From positions 1 to 39,002 of the forward strand of contig JAEYTY010000020.1 in the NCBI GenBank assembly GCA_023433775.1: DNA of 39,002 bases, read 5' to 3'. The notes below the pieces were generated by a model, which was given only the letters and a program-made list of their open reading frames with translations, was not told the DNA's origin and did no database searches. Shown here piece by piece: positions 9,430 through 16,493 of this stretch (positions within the stretch are counted from its first letter, which is position 1; every line of letters begins with the position of its first letter). Position numbers and translations under genes: made by a program. The DNA is from Pseudomonadota bacterium. Its GTDB lineage: Bacteria > Pseudomonadota > Alphaproteobacteria > Rhizobiales > Devosiaceae.

Positions 9430-10667
9430 CAGAAGAGAGCCAATTGTTTGGGCGGCGGCGTCAGCTTCTGGCGCAGGCGCGCATCATCGACCAGCCCCCC
9501 CGGCGACCAGTCGGCGCAGGCGATGAATGGCCGCACTTTGTCGATCGAGGCGGTCATGCGCGCCACATCGGCAAGGCGCAGGCGATGGTGGCGCCGCGTG
9601 GTGAGAATGCGGTTCACTCCGCCCACGCCAAGACCCGGCACCCGCAGCAGCATTTCGCGGTCGGCGCGGTTCACATCGACCGGAAAGCACTCCCGCGCCT
9701 TGAGGGCCCATGCCAGCTTTGGATCAATGGCCAGATCAAGGTCGCCATTGACCCCGCCGGCGACAATCTCCGGCACGTCGAACCCGTAAAAGCGGATCAG
9801 CCAGTCGGCCTGATAGAGCCGATGCTCGCGCATCAGGGGCGGCGGCTTCAGCGGCAGACGCGAACTGGCATCGGGAATGGGCGAGAAGGCCGAGTAATAA
9901 ACCCGCTTCAACCGATAGCCCGAATAGAGCCCCGCCGCGCGATTGAGGATGGCCGCGTCATTGGCGCCATCCGCCCCGATGATCATCTGCGTCGATTGCC
10001 CTGCGGGCGCGAACTTGGCGGGCTTGGTTTTCGCCACCTTCTTTTCCGGCGCCGCTTCATCCAGCCGCCCGCGCAACCGCGCCATGGCCGTGCGGATTTC
10101 GGCGGGCCGCTTTTCCGGCGCCAATTGCTCCAGCGCCCCGTCAGTGGGCAGCTCGATATTGGTGGATAGCCGATCCGCCCAGCGCCCGGCCTCGATCAGC
10201 AATTCCGGCGCCGCATTGGGGATGACCTTGAGATGGATATAGCCGGCAAACAGGTGCTGCTCGCGCAATGTCCGCGCCACGCGCACCATTTCTTCCATCG
10301 TATGGTCGGGCGAGCGGATGATGCCGGACGAGAGAAACAGGCCCTCGATATAATTGCGCCGGTAAAAATCGAGCGTCAGCCGCACCACTTCATCGACCGA
10401 AAAGCGCGCCCGCTGCACATTGGACGACGAGCGGTTGATGCAGTAGGCGCAGTCGTAAATGCAGAAATTAGTCAGCAGCAATTTGAGCAGGCTGATGCAG
10501 CGCCCATCCGGCGCATAGGAATGGCAGATGCCGCTGCCCTCGGTTGAGCCGATGCCCTTGGTGCCCGCCGAACTGCGCTTCTCGCTGCCGCTGGAGGCGC
10601 AGGACGCATCATATTTGGCTGCATCAGCCAGAATGGCGAGTTTTCGATTGAGCGACAGCGCGGCCAT
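9429..10667 (-). CDS. Putative DNA modification/repair radical SAM protein (TIGR03916-like)
   Basis: A 412-residue radical SAM enzyme with the cluster motif CIYDCAYC (Cys69, Cys73, Cys76) and a C-terminal helix-hairpin-helix DNA-binding motif around LLRVPGLGVGGVNRIL. This architecture and its pairing with a DUF4130/UdgX gene match the TIGR03914-03916 partnership. The start at 10667 (MAALSLNRKLAILADAAKYD) is preceded by AAAGGA; longer in-frame starts would place coding sequence through the LexA-type box. Its stop overlaps the start of the udgX-type gene. A GTTC-N7-GTTC box at 10670-10684 sits over the ribosome binding site, so SOS control is likely. The chemistry (which nucleotide or adduct it acts on) is unknown. 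Confidence 0.92.
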   Translation of the reverse strand: MAALSLNRKLAILADAAKYDASCASSGSEKRSSAGTKGIGSTEGSGICHSYAPDGRCISLLKLLLTNFCIYDCAYCINRSSSNVQRARFSVDEVVRLTLDFYRRNYIEGLFLSSGIIRSPDHTMEEMVRVARTLREQHLFAGYIHLKVIPNAAPELLIEAGRWADRLSTNIELPTDGALEQLAPEKRPAEIRTAMARLRGRLDEAAPEKKVAKTKPAKFAPAGQSTQMIIGADGANDAAILNRAAGLYSGYRLKRVYYSAFSPIPDASSRLPLKPPPLMREHRLYQADWLIRFYGFDVPEIVAGGVNGDLDLAIDPKLAWALKARECFPVDVNRADREMLLRVPGLGVGGVNRILTTRRHHRLRLADVARMTASIDKVRPFIACADWSPGGLVDDARLRQKLTPPPKQLALF

Positions 10668-10669
10668 AT

Positions 10670-10684
10670 GTTCATCCTTTGTTC
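10670..10684 (-). promoter_or_regulatory. LexA (SOS) operator, alphaproteobacterial type
   Basis: GTTC-ATCCTTT-GTTC on the plus strand, read as GAAC-AAAGGAT-GAAC on the coding strand of the radical SAM gene, only two bases from its ATG. This is an exact match to the GTTC-N7-GTTC direct-repeat LexA site known from alphaproteobacteria. The N7 spacer contains the Shine-Dalgarno sequence AAAGGA, so LexA would block the very start of the transcript. Confidence 0.75.
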
Positions 10685-10711
10685 TACACATAGGCTGAGG
10701 CCGAGCGGCGC

Positions 10712-10730
10712 GCATGTCAAAAAGACATGC
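10712..10730. promoter_or_regulatory. Candidate operator dyad GCATGTC-N5-GACATGC
   Basis: Perfect inverted repeat with 7-base arms around AAAAA, in the divergent region between the radical SAM gene and the ring-cleaving dioxygenase gene. It is separate from the LexA-type box and closer to the middle of the region, so it more probably belongs to the dioxygenase promoter. Binding factor unknown. Confidence 0.4.
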
Positions 10731-10875
10731 AACGCAAAATCGTGATCTCATGGCTCGTCGTTCAATAATCGACACCAATCCGTTGCGATTGGCATTCTAT
10801 ACAACGCCTAGGCCAGCCCATACATTCCCATTCGAACAACGGCGCTGGGCGCCGGCACGAATTGGGAGTTTTGAA

Positions 10876-11826
10876 ATGACCCTGGAACTTGGCGGCATCC
10901 ATCATCTGACGGCCGTGACCGCCGATGCGCCGCGCAATCTGAAATTTTACACCCAGACGCTGGGAATGCGGCTGATCAAGAAGACGGTGAACCAGGACGA
11001 CACCACCGCCTATCATCTCTTCTATGGTGATGGCGTGGCTTCCCCCGGCGCCGATCTCACCTTTTTCGATTTTCCCGCCGCCCGCGAACAGCGCGGCAAT
11101 CACACGGTTGGCCGCACGGGCCTGCGCGTCGATAGCGAAGAAACGCTCAAGTGGTGGAAGGACCATCTGCAGTCCAATGGTGTCGGCACCGGCGCCATCA
11201 AGGAACGCAATGGCCATGTCTCGCTCGACTTCGAGGATTTTGAAGGCCAGCGCTTCCGCATGGTGATCGACCCGGCCAACAAGGTCGTGCCCTGGGCGAA
11301 ATCGCCCGTGCCGGCTGAAAAGCAGATCATCGGCCTTGGCCCCATCACCCTGTCCGTGCCGCGGCTCGAACCCACCGAGGCCATGCTGACCAAGGTGATG
11401 AACATGCGTCAGGTCCGCCATTATCCGGCCCGCGAGCGCAATGGCGAGGTCTTCGTCTTTGAAATGGGCCCCGGCGGTCCGGGTGCCGAGCTGCATGTCT
11501 CGGTCGATCCCAATCTGCCGCGCGCCATGCCCGGTGCCGGTGGCGTCCACCACGTCGCCTTCCGCACGCCGGATCAGGATAGCCTGCGCCAGTGGATTTC
11601 CCGGGTGAACGAATTCGGCATCCGCTCGTCGGGTGAAGTCGAGCGCTTCTATTTCACCTCGCTCTACTTCCGTGAGCCCAATGGCATCCTGTTCGAAATC
11701 GCCACCGACGTTCCCGGCTTTGCCGCCGACGAACCGATGGAAACCCTCGGCGAAAGCCTGGCCCTGCCGCCCTTCCTCGAAGGCCGCCGCGCCAGCATCG
11801 AAGCGAACCTGAAGCCGCTGGTCTAA
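10876..11826 (+). CDS. Ring-cleaving dioxygenase, VOC/glyoxalase superfamily (MhqO-like)
   Basis: A 316-residue protein made of two glyoxalase/VOC modules. The first begins with LGGIHHLTAVTADAPRNLKF (metal-ligand His region), the second with GVHHVAFRTPD, and the C-terminal FREPNGILFEIATDVPGF supplies the glutamate ligand. The arrangement and length match the MhqO/PcpA group of Fe(II)-dependent hydroquinone or catechol extradiol dioxygenases, which also act in quinone resistance. The start at 10876 has GGGAG at 8 bases. A terminator follows at 11839. It is divergent from the SOS-type repair operon with its own candidate operator. Confidence 0.88.
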   Translation: MTLELGGIHHLTAVTADAPRNLKFYTQTLGMRLIKKTVNQDDTTAYHLFYGDGVASPGADLTFFDFPAAREQRGNHTVGRTGLRVDSEETLKWWKDHLQSNGVGTGAIKERNGHVSLDFEDFEGQRFRMVIDPANKVVPWAKSPVPAEKQIIGLGPITLSVPRLEPTEAMLTKVMNMRQVRHYPARERNGEVFVFEMGPGGPGAELHVSVDPNLPRAMPGAGGVHHVAFRTPDQDSLRQWISRVNEFGIRSSGEVERFYFTSLYFREPNGILFEIATDVPGFAADEPMETLGESLALPPFLEGRRASIEANLKPLV

Positions 11827-11838
11827 GGGCTTCAAAAC

Positions 11839-11874
11839 CGAAGGCGGCATTTCCCAACAGAGATGCCGCCTTCG
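11839..11874 (+). terminator. Intrinsic terminator after the dioxygenase gene
   Basis: Inverted repeat CGAAGGCGGCAT (11839-11850) and ATGCCGCCTTCG (11863-11874) with a 12-base loop, 12 bases after the stop codon. The T-run behind it is poor (GCGTATTTAT), so efficiency is uncertain. Confidence 0.65.
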
Positions 11875-11909
11875 GCGTATTTATGGACGCAAGTCGTGGG
11901 CTCTGTCGC

Positions 11910-12160
11910 CTCCCTCCCCCTTGAGGGGACTGTTCATTGTGGGCGCTTCTAGAAATGCGGCGGCCTCGGTTCCTGCTCTCCCTCCCCCTTGAGGGGAGGG
12001 TAGCGACGCTCGGCCCGCGAGGGCCGTAGTAGAGCTGGGGTGGGGGTCGTTTGGTGACCAAACTGATAGACCCCCACCCTCAATCCCTCCCCTCAAGGGG
12101 GAGGGAGGCGCAGGAGACGCAAGTCCAGAGTGAACCCTCCCCTCAAGGGGGAGGGAGGGC
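11910..12160. repeat. Cluster of four REP/BIME-like palindromic repeats
   Basis: This 379-base gene-free stretch (11827-12205) holds four copies of a G/C-rich palindromic unit with core CCCTCCCCCTTGAGGGGA: two in one orientation (11910-11929, 11976-12000) and two inverted (12085-12107, 12135-12157). Between the inner copies lies a large hairpin: GGTGGGGGTC (12039-12048) pairs with GACCCCCACC (12069-12078), and its loop contains a second hairpin GTTTGG-TGA-CCAAAC (12049-12063). This is the layout of a bacterial interspersed mosaic element. No transposase gene is present; such elements are usually mobilised in trans by RAYT-type transposases. Confidence 0.75.
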
Positions 12161-12205
12161 CGGAACCGCGATCAGGACGAGATACAAAACGTCCAGTTTC
12201 CGGGA

Positions 12206-14230
12206 CTACTTGCTGTCGGGCTTCATCAGCGCCGCATTGTCCACCAGCCGGATGAACTCAGCGCGATAGCCGCCCTCGTCTGTGCCGCGCCCCGCCTGCG
12301 CCAGCGCCTTTACCGCATCCCAGCTGATGCCCGACCCATAGACGCTGCCCTTGAGCTTCTGCCCGAAGGCAGCCACTGCGGCGGCAAACTGGGCATCCGC
12401 CCCGGCTTCGGCAATGTCGCCATAGACCATCTCTTCCGTCACCGGAACTTCGAGCAATCGGCTGACATCACCATCGGGCAGCTTGTAGCGCATCTTGAGG
12501 AAGGCGATCTCGTCGCCGCCGCCTGATGCACTTGTTTCAGCGCCATAGCGCAGCGGATCGACCACTTCGCCGCCCGACCCGACCGGCGTGATCTCATAAA
12601 GCGCCGTCACCGTGTGTCCCGCGCCAACTTCCCCGGCATCGACCGCGTCATTGTTGAAATCCTCGCGGTTGAGCGCCCGCGTTTCGTAGCCGATCAACCG
12701 ATATTCGGCGACGACTGCCGGGTTGAACTCGACCTGGATTTTCACGTCCTTGGCGATGGTGTGGAGCGTGCCACCCACTTCCTCGACCAGCACTTTGCGC
12801 GCTTCGGCAAAGCTCGAAATATAGCTCGCGTTGCCATTGCCGTTCTGCGCCAGCGCCTGCATCGTCGCATCATCGAGATTGCCGCGCCCGAAGCCGAGCA
12901 CCGACAGGCTCACCCCGCTGTCGCGCTTGATCCTGATGAAATCTTCCAGCGCCTTGGGGTCGGAAATCCCGACATTGAAATCGCCATCGGTAGCGAGAAT
13001 GACGCGATTGGTGCCGCCATCAATCCGCGCCTGTTCGGCCAGCCGATAGGCCAGCTCAATGCCTTCGACACCCGCTGTGCCGCCTCCGGCATAAAGCGTA
13101 TCGAGCGCAGTGAGGATTTTCGCCTTCTCGCTTGCGTTGGTTGGCTCCAGCGCCACGCCGGCCGACCCGGCATAGGTGACGATGGAAATCGTGTCATCGT
13201 CCGAAAGCTGATCGAGCAGCAGCGCGAAGGCCCGCTTCAGCAGAGGCAGCTTGTCCGGCGCATCCATCGAGCCGGATGTGTCGATCAGGAAGACCAGATT
13301 GCTGTTCTGCGCAACGTCACCGGCCAGGTCCTGCCCCTTGATGCCGATCTGCATGATCTGCGTCTTGGCATTCCACGGCGTCGGATAGACCATGACGCGG
13401 GGCGCAAAAGGCACATCGGCGCTGGTCGCGGCAGGATAGTCATAGGGGAAATAATTGATCAGTTCCTCGATGCGCACCGCGTCGGGCTCGGGCACAAAGC
13501 CGTCCTCCAGCATCCGCCGGGCATAGGCATAGCTGGCCGTATCGACGTCAATGGAGAAGGTCGACACCGGCTCCTCTGCCACCACTTTCAGGCGCTGCTC
13601 GTCAAAGCTCGTAAAACTGTCGCCGCTGGCTTCCGCCGCCATGGACGGCGGCAGATAGCTCGCCGAACTGTCCTGCACCATTTTTGACATTGCCATGCCC
13701 GGCGCGGGCGCGGCCATTGGCGGCGCGCCAACCATGCGTGGCGCGGCGGCGCTTTCGGCCATCGCCTCCATGGGCGCCGGCATAGGCTGGGCAATCATGT
13801 CCGCGCTGGCCTCGGCAAGGCTATCCTGCTCGCGGCCTCGCTGCGGCGCCGCAAACTCCGCGTCCATCACCGGCTCTGCCTCGGCCAGTTGCATGGGCTG
13901 GACCGACTGCTGCCGCACGACGACCTCCGCCGGGGTCAGCGCGGTGCTGTTATAGAGCTGGACGCCGAGCGGCAGCACCAGGAGGGCAATGGCGGCTGTG
14001 CCGATGGGAATGCGCATGTCCATGATCGAAATCCTCTTCAAGGAATTGATGATGGAGATGAGACGGCCCTCTGCCCCTTTTCCTTTGGGCGCAGATGCTG
14101 TTTTTTCGTTTTCGGCTTCAAAGGCGGCGCGTGCAGCGGCCATGGCGCGCTGGCGGGCATCGCTGCGCGGCTCCGGCACAGAAGCCGACTTCAGATTTTC
14201 AAACGGGTCTTTGTCGTCAGGAAAGCTCAT
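12206..14230 (-). CDS. Membrane-anchored VWA domain protein, YfbK family
   Basis: A 674-residue protein with a cytoplasmic N-terminus (1-75), one transmembrane helix (about 76-93, GTAAIALLVLPLGVQLY), a long Ala/Pro/Met-rich linker (about 110-200), the YfbK-type N-terminal domain (VSTFSIDVDTASYAYARRML, 222-241) and a von Willebrand factor A domain with a MIDAS motif DTSGS at 317-321. The large part would face the periplasm. Its ATG overlaps the stop of the upstream ECF sigma gene (ATGA), so the two are translationally coupled. That layout (sigma factor, then a one-helix protein with a basic, alpha-helical cytoplasmic N-terminus) suggests the N-terminus may act as an anti-sigma segment; this is inference. 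A stretch of palindromic repeats lies behind it. Confidence 0.9.
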   Translation of the reverse strand: MSFPDDKDPFENLKSASVPEPRSDARQRAMAAARAAFEAENEKTASAPKGKGAEGRLISIINSLKRISIMDMRIPIGTAAIALLVLPLGVQLYNSTALTPAEVVVRQQSVQPMQLAEAEPVMDAEFAAPQRGREQDSLAEASADMIAQPMPAPMEAMAESAAAPRMVGAPPMAAPAPGMAMSKMVQDSSASYLPPSMAAEASGDSFTSFDEQRLKVVAEEPVSTFSIDVDTASYAYARRMLEDGFVPEPDAVRIEELINYFPYDYPAATSADVPFAPRVMVYPTPWNAKTQIMQIGIKGQDLAGDVAQNSNLVFLIDTSGSMDAPDKLPLLKRAFALLLDQLSDDDTISIVTYAGSAGVALEPTNASEKAKILTALDTLYAGGGTAGVEGIELAYRLAEQARIDGGTNRVILATDGDFNVGISDPKALEDFIRIKRDSGVSLSVLGFGRGNLDDATMQALAQNGNGNASYISSFAEARKVLVEEVGGTLHTIAKDVKIQVEFNPAVVAEYRLIGYETRALNREDFNNDAVDAGEVGAGHTVTALYEITPVGSGGEVVDPLRYGAETSASGGGDEIAFLKMRYKLPDGDVSRLLEVPVTEEMVYGDIAEAGADAQFAAAVAAFGQKLKGSVYGSGISWDAVKALAQAGRGTDEGGYRAEFIRLVDNAALMKPDSK

Positions 14231-14784
14231 AGCAGCCCCCTCAATGTCTTGCGGGCTTCAAACACGTGGAAGCCAACAGTGGCTTCCTTGATGCCCATGA
14301 TGGCAGCGGCTTCGGCATGGCTCAGCTCTTCGGCATAAACCAGCAGCACCGCGTCGCGCTGTTTCTCCGGCAGGCGCCGCACGGCAGCCCAAAGCTGGCC
14401 GCTGGTCGCCGCCGCTTCCTGCTCTGCGGGGTGTTCGCCCGGCGTCACCTCGGCATAGGCATCGGCATATTGGCCGCGACGCCGTCCGGCCCGCTGCATA
14501 TCGCGCACGGCATTGAGCGTGATGCGATAGACCCAGCTCGAAAAGGCCGAGCGCCCGTCAAACCCGCCAATGCCCTGTCCGATCTTGATGCAGACATCCT
14601 GGGCCAGATCTTCGGCATCATCGCGATTGCCGCACCAGCGCCAGGCGGTGCGATAGATGCGGTCATAATGCTCGGCGATCAGTTCGCTGAACGCCTCGCC
14701 ATCGCCCAGACGCGCCCGTACCACCAGCGCCTCGCTGAGCGCCGTGCCGATTTCGGGCTTGGGTGCGGCGGTCAGTCCCATCAT
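14227..14784 (-). CDS. ECF RNA polymerase sigma factor
   Basis: A sigma-70 family protein of about 185 residues with region 2 (FSELIAEHYDRIYRTAWRWC, then NRDDAEDLAQDVCIKI) and region 4 (LPEKQRDAVLLVYAEELSHA, then EAAAIMGIKEATVGFHVFEA). It lacks regions 1 and 3, as in extracytoplasmic function sigma factors. The start is uncertain: ATG at 14784 or 14781 have GGAG too close, whereas an in-frame TTG at 14796 has GGAGAGG six bases upstream and may be the true start. It is coupled to the VWA membrane protein through an ATGA overlap. A divergent small membrane protein gene starts at 14893. The target promoters are not identifiable here. Confidence 0.9.
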   Translation of the reverse strand: MMGLTAAPKPEIGTALSEALVVRARLGDGEAFSELIAEHYDRIYRTAWRWCGNRDDAEDLAQDVCIKIGQGIGGFDGRSAFSSWVYRITLNAVRDMQRAGRRRGQYADAYAEVTPGEHPAEQEAAATSGQLWAAVRRLPEKQRDAVLLVYAEELSHAEAAAIMGIKEATVGFHVFEARKTLRGLL

Positions 14785-14892
14785 CTCCACATGCAAGGCG
14801 TGCCTCTCCGCGATAGTGTAGAGACTAGGACGCCATCGACGAACGACTCCTTTGGTCGCCGCCAACACTTTTTTGCACTAAAAGGCTTCGCC

Positions 14893-15078
14893 ATGACCAA
14901 TGAGCCCAAATTGCCCTTCGGCCTCAACCGCACCCGTCTCTTCCTGCTCGCCATGGGCGCGCTGGTGCTGCTGATCACCATTTCCATGATGATGGGCGGC
15001 CTCGGCTCCTATCAGGCCCTCAAAGACGCCTCCCGCGCCGGGGTCGAGCCCAGCGCCGAACAGGTGCAGCCTCAATAA
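14893..15078 (+). CDS. Small single-helix membrane protein, hypothetical
   Basis: A 61-residue protein starting MTNEPKLPFGLNRTRLFLLA with one hydrophobic segment (about residues 17-37, including LVLLITISMMMGG) and a short hydrophilic tail rich in Ala, Glu and Gln. AAAAGG lies 8 bases before the ATG. It is divergent from the ECF sigma gene across 108 bases, and its stop is 9 bases before the end of the convergent mnmA gene. I do not recognise a family. The position next to an ECF sigma/VWA pair makes envelope-stress linkage possible, but there is no direct evidence. Confidence 0.6.
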   Translation: MTNEPKLPFGLNRTRLFLLAMGALVLLITISMMMGGLGSYQALKDASRAGVEPSAEQVQPQ

Positions 15079-15087
15079 GGGAAAACT

Positions 15088-16239
15088 TCAGGCCACCAGC
15101 GCCTGCGGTACGGCTTCGGCGATGAACCCGCCGCCCAGCACTTCGCTGGTGGCGCTGTCATCGGCGTAGAACACACAGGCCTGACCGGGCGAAATGCCAT
15201 ATTCGCCGCTCACCAGCGTCACATAGACCGCCCCGTCGCGCATCTGGATCACCGCCGGCTGCGGTCCGCGCGTCGAGCGCACCTTGACCTCGACTGGCGC
15301 ACCATTGCCCGCGCTGGCATCGGCCAGCGGCACGCGGCCCAGCCAGTTCACGTCACGCAGGCGCACGGTATGGGTCTTGAGCGCCTCGCGCGGCCCAACA
15401 ATGACGCGGCCCGTCTTGTGATCAAGCTTGACCACATAGAGCGGCTCGCCCGCCGCCACGCCCAGGCCCTTGCGCTGGCCGATCGTGTAATTGACGATGC
15501 CCTCATGCGTGCCGAGCACCCGCCCATCCATATGGACGATCTCGCCACTGGCCACCGCCTCGGGATGCATCTTGCGGATGATGTCGGCATATTTGCCCTG
15601 CGGCACAAAGCAGATGTCCTGACTATCGTGCTTCTCGGCAATTTCGAGGCCCATCTCGCGCGCCAGTTCGCGCACTTCGGCCTTGCCCATGCCTCCAAGC
15701 GGGAAGCGCAGGAAATCGAGCTGGTCCTGCGTGGTGGCAAAGAGGAAATAGGTCTGGTCGCGCTCATTATCGACCGGTCGGAACAACTGCCGCCGCCCAT
15801 CCTCGCCCAGCCGGCTCTGCACGTAGTGGCCTGTCGCCAAGACGTCAGCGCCGAGATCGCGCGCCACTGTCATCAGGTCAACGAATTTGACGCTCTGGTT
15901 GCAGGCAATGCAGGGCACGGGGGTTTCGCCCTGCTGGTAAGCATTGGCGAAGGGCTCCATCACCGCATTCTTGAAGCGCTCTTCATAGTCGAGCACGTAA
16001 TGGGGCACACCCAGCTTGGCGGCCACGCGGCGCGCATCGTGAATGTCCTGCCCGGCGCAGCACGCGCCTTTGCGGTGGGTGGCTTCGCCATGGTCATAAA
16101 GCTGCAGGGTTACCCCCACCACTTCATAGCCCTGGCGGGCGAGCAGCCCGGCAACAACTGAGGAATCAACGCCCCCGGACATGGCCACGACAACGCGCGT
16201 GTCCTCTGGGCGCTTGGCAATATCAAGCGAGTTCAACAT
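15088..16239 (-). CDS. mnmA: tRNA-uridine 2-sulfurtransferase MnmA
   Basis: A 383-residue cytoplasmic enzyme that thiolates U34 of tRNA-Lys, -Glu and -Gln using ATP and sulfur relayed from a desulfurase system. The PP-loop AMSGGVDSSVVAGLL is at residues 19-33, the first active-site Cys is in PVPCIACNQSVKF and the second in HDSQDICFVPQGKYADII. The central NYTIGQRKGLGVA segment and the C-terminal beta domain are intact, and the length is normal. The start at 16239 has GAGAG upstream; a further in-frame ATG nine codons up is less likely. The divergent upstream region carries the fliK regulatory elements. Confidence 0.96.
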   Translation of the reverse strand: MLNSLDIAKRPEDTRVVVAMSGGVDSSVVAGLLARQGYEVVGVTLQLYDHGEATHRKGACCAGQDIHDARRVAAKLGVPHYVLDYEERFKNAVMEPFANAYQQGETPVPCIACNQSVKFVDLMTVARDLGADVLATGHYVQSRLGEDGRRQLFRPVDNERDQTYFLFATTQDQLDFLRFPLGGMGKAEVRELAREMGLEIAEKHDSQDICFVPQGKYADIIRKMHPEAVASGEIVHMDGRVLGTHEGIVNYTIGQRKGLGVAAGEPLYVVKLDHKTGRVIVGPREALKTHTVRLRDVNWLGRVPLADASAGNGAPVEVKVRSTRGPQPAVIQMRDGAVYVTLVSGEYGISPGQACVFYADDSATSEVLGGGFIAEAVPQALVA

Positions 16240-16327
16240 GTCTCTCGTACGTCCGGATGGGTTCAAGGGCCAACGGATGACTGGTCCGGCGTTCTACGCC
16301 CAAGCCCGCTTTCTGGCAATCGTCACC

Positions 16328-16342
16328 CGGCAGCTTTTGCCG
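16328..16342. promoter_or_regulatory. Candidate FlbD enhancer dyad upstream of fliK
   Basis: Inverted repeat CGGCA-GCTTT-TGCCG. It lies about 110 bases upstream of the -24 element of the fliK sigma-54 promoter, the usual distance for an enhancer-binding protein. The longer context CCCGGCA-N5-TGCCGCAA recurs upstream of fliF (19994-20013), with identical arms and flanks. Confidence 0.55.
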
Positions 16343-16437
16343 CAACAAGGACAAATGTGACCAGCGCTGCGCAGGCCATTGCGCAAGAGACGCAGCCATT
16401 GCGCTGATTTATAAGGATTTTTTCCGAGCGCCCAACT

Positions 16438-16453
16438 TGGCAGGGCTCTTGCA
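16438..16453 (+). promoter_or_regulatory. Sigma-54 (-24/-12) promoter of fliK-flgD
   Basis: TGGCAGGGCTCTTGCA matches the sigma-54 consensus TGGCAC-N5-TTGCA with one mismatch; the invariant GG (16439-16440) and GC (16451-16452) are exactly 10 bases apart. Transcription would start near 16464, about 30 bases before the proposed GTG start of fliK. This fits the sigma-54/FlbD control of late flagellar genes in Caulobacter. Confidence 0.75.
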
Positions 16454-16493
16454 TTGCTACCCCCGGATTAGTGTTTGTTCAGGGGCGCCCGGC

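Noticed and set aside
16437..16493. Upstream extension of fliK from a TTG at 16437
   Set aside because: The start would lie inside the sigma-54 -24/-12 element, before the transcription start.
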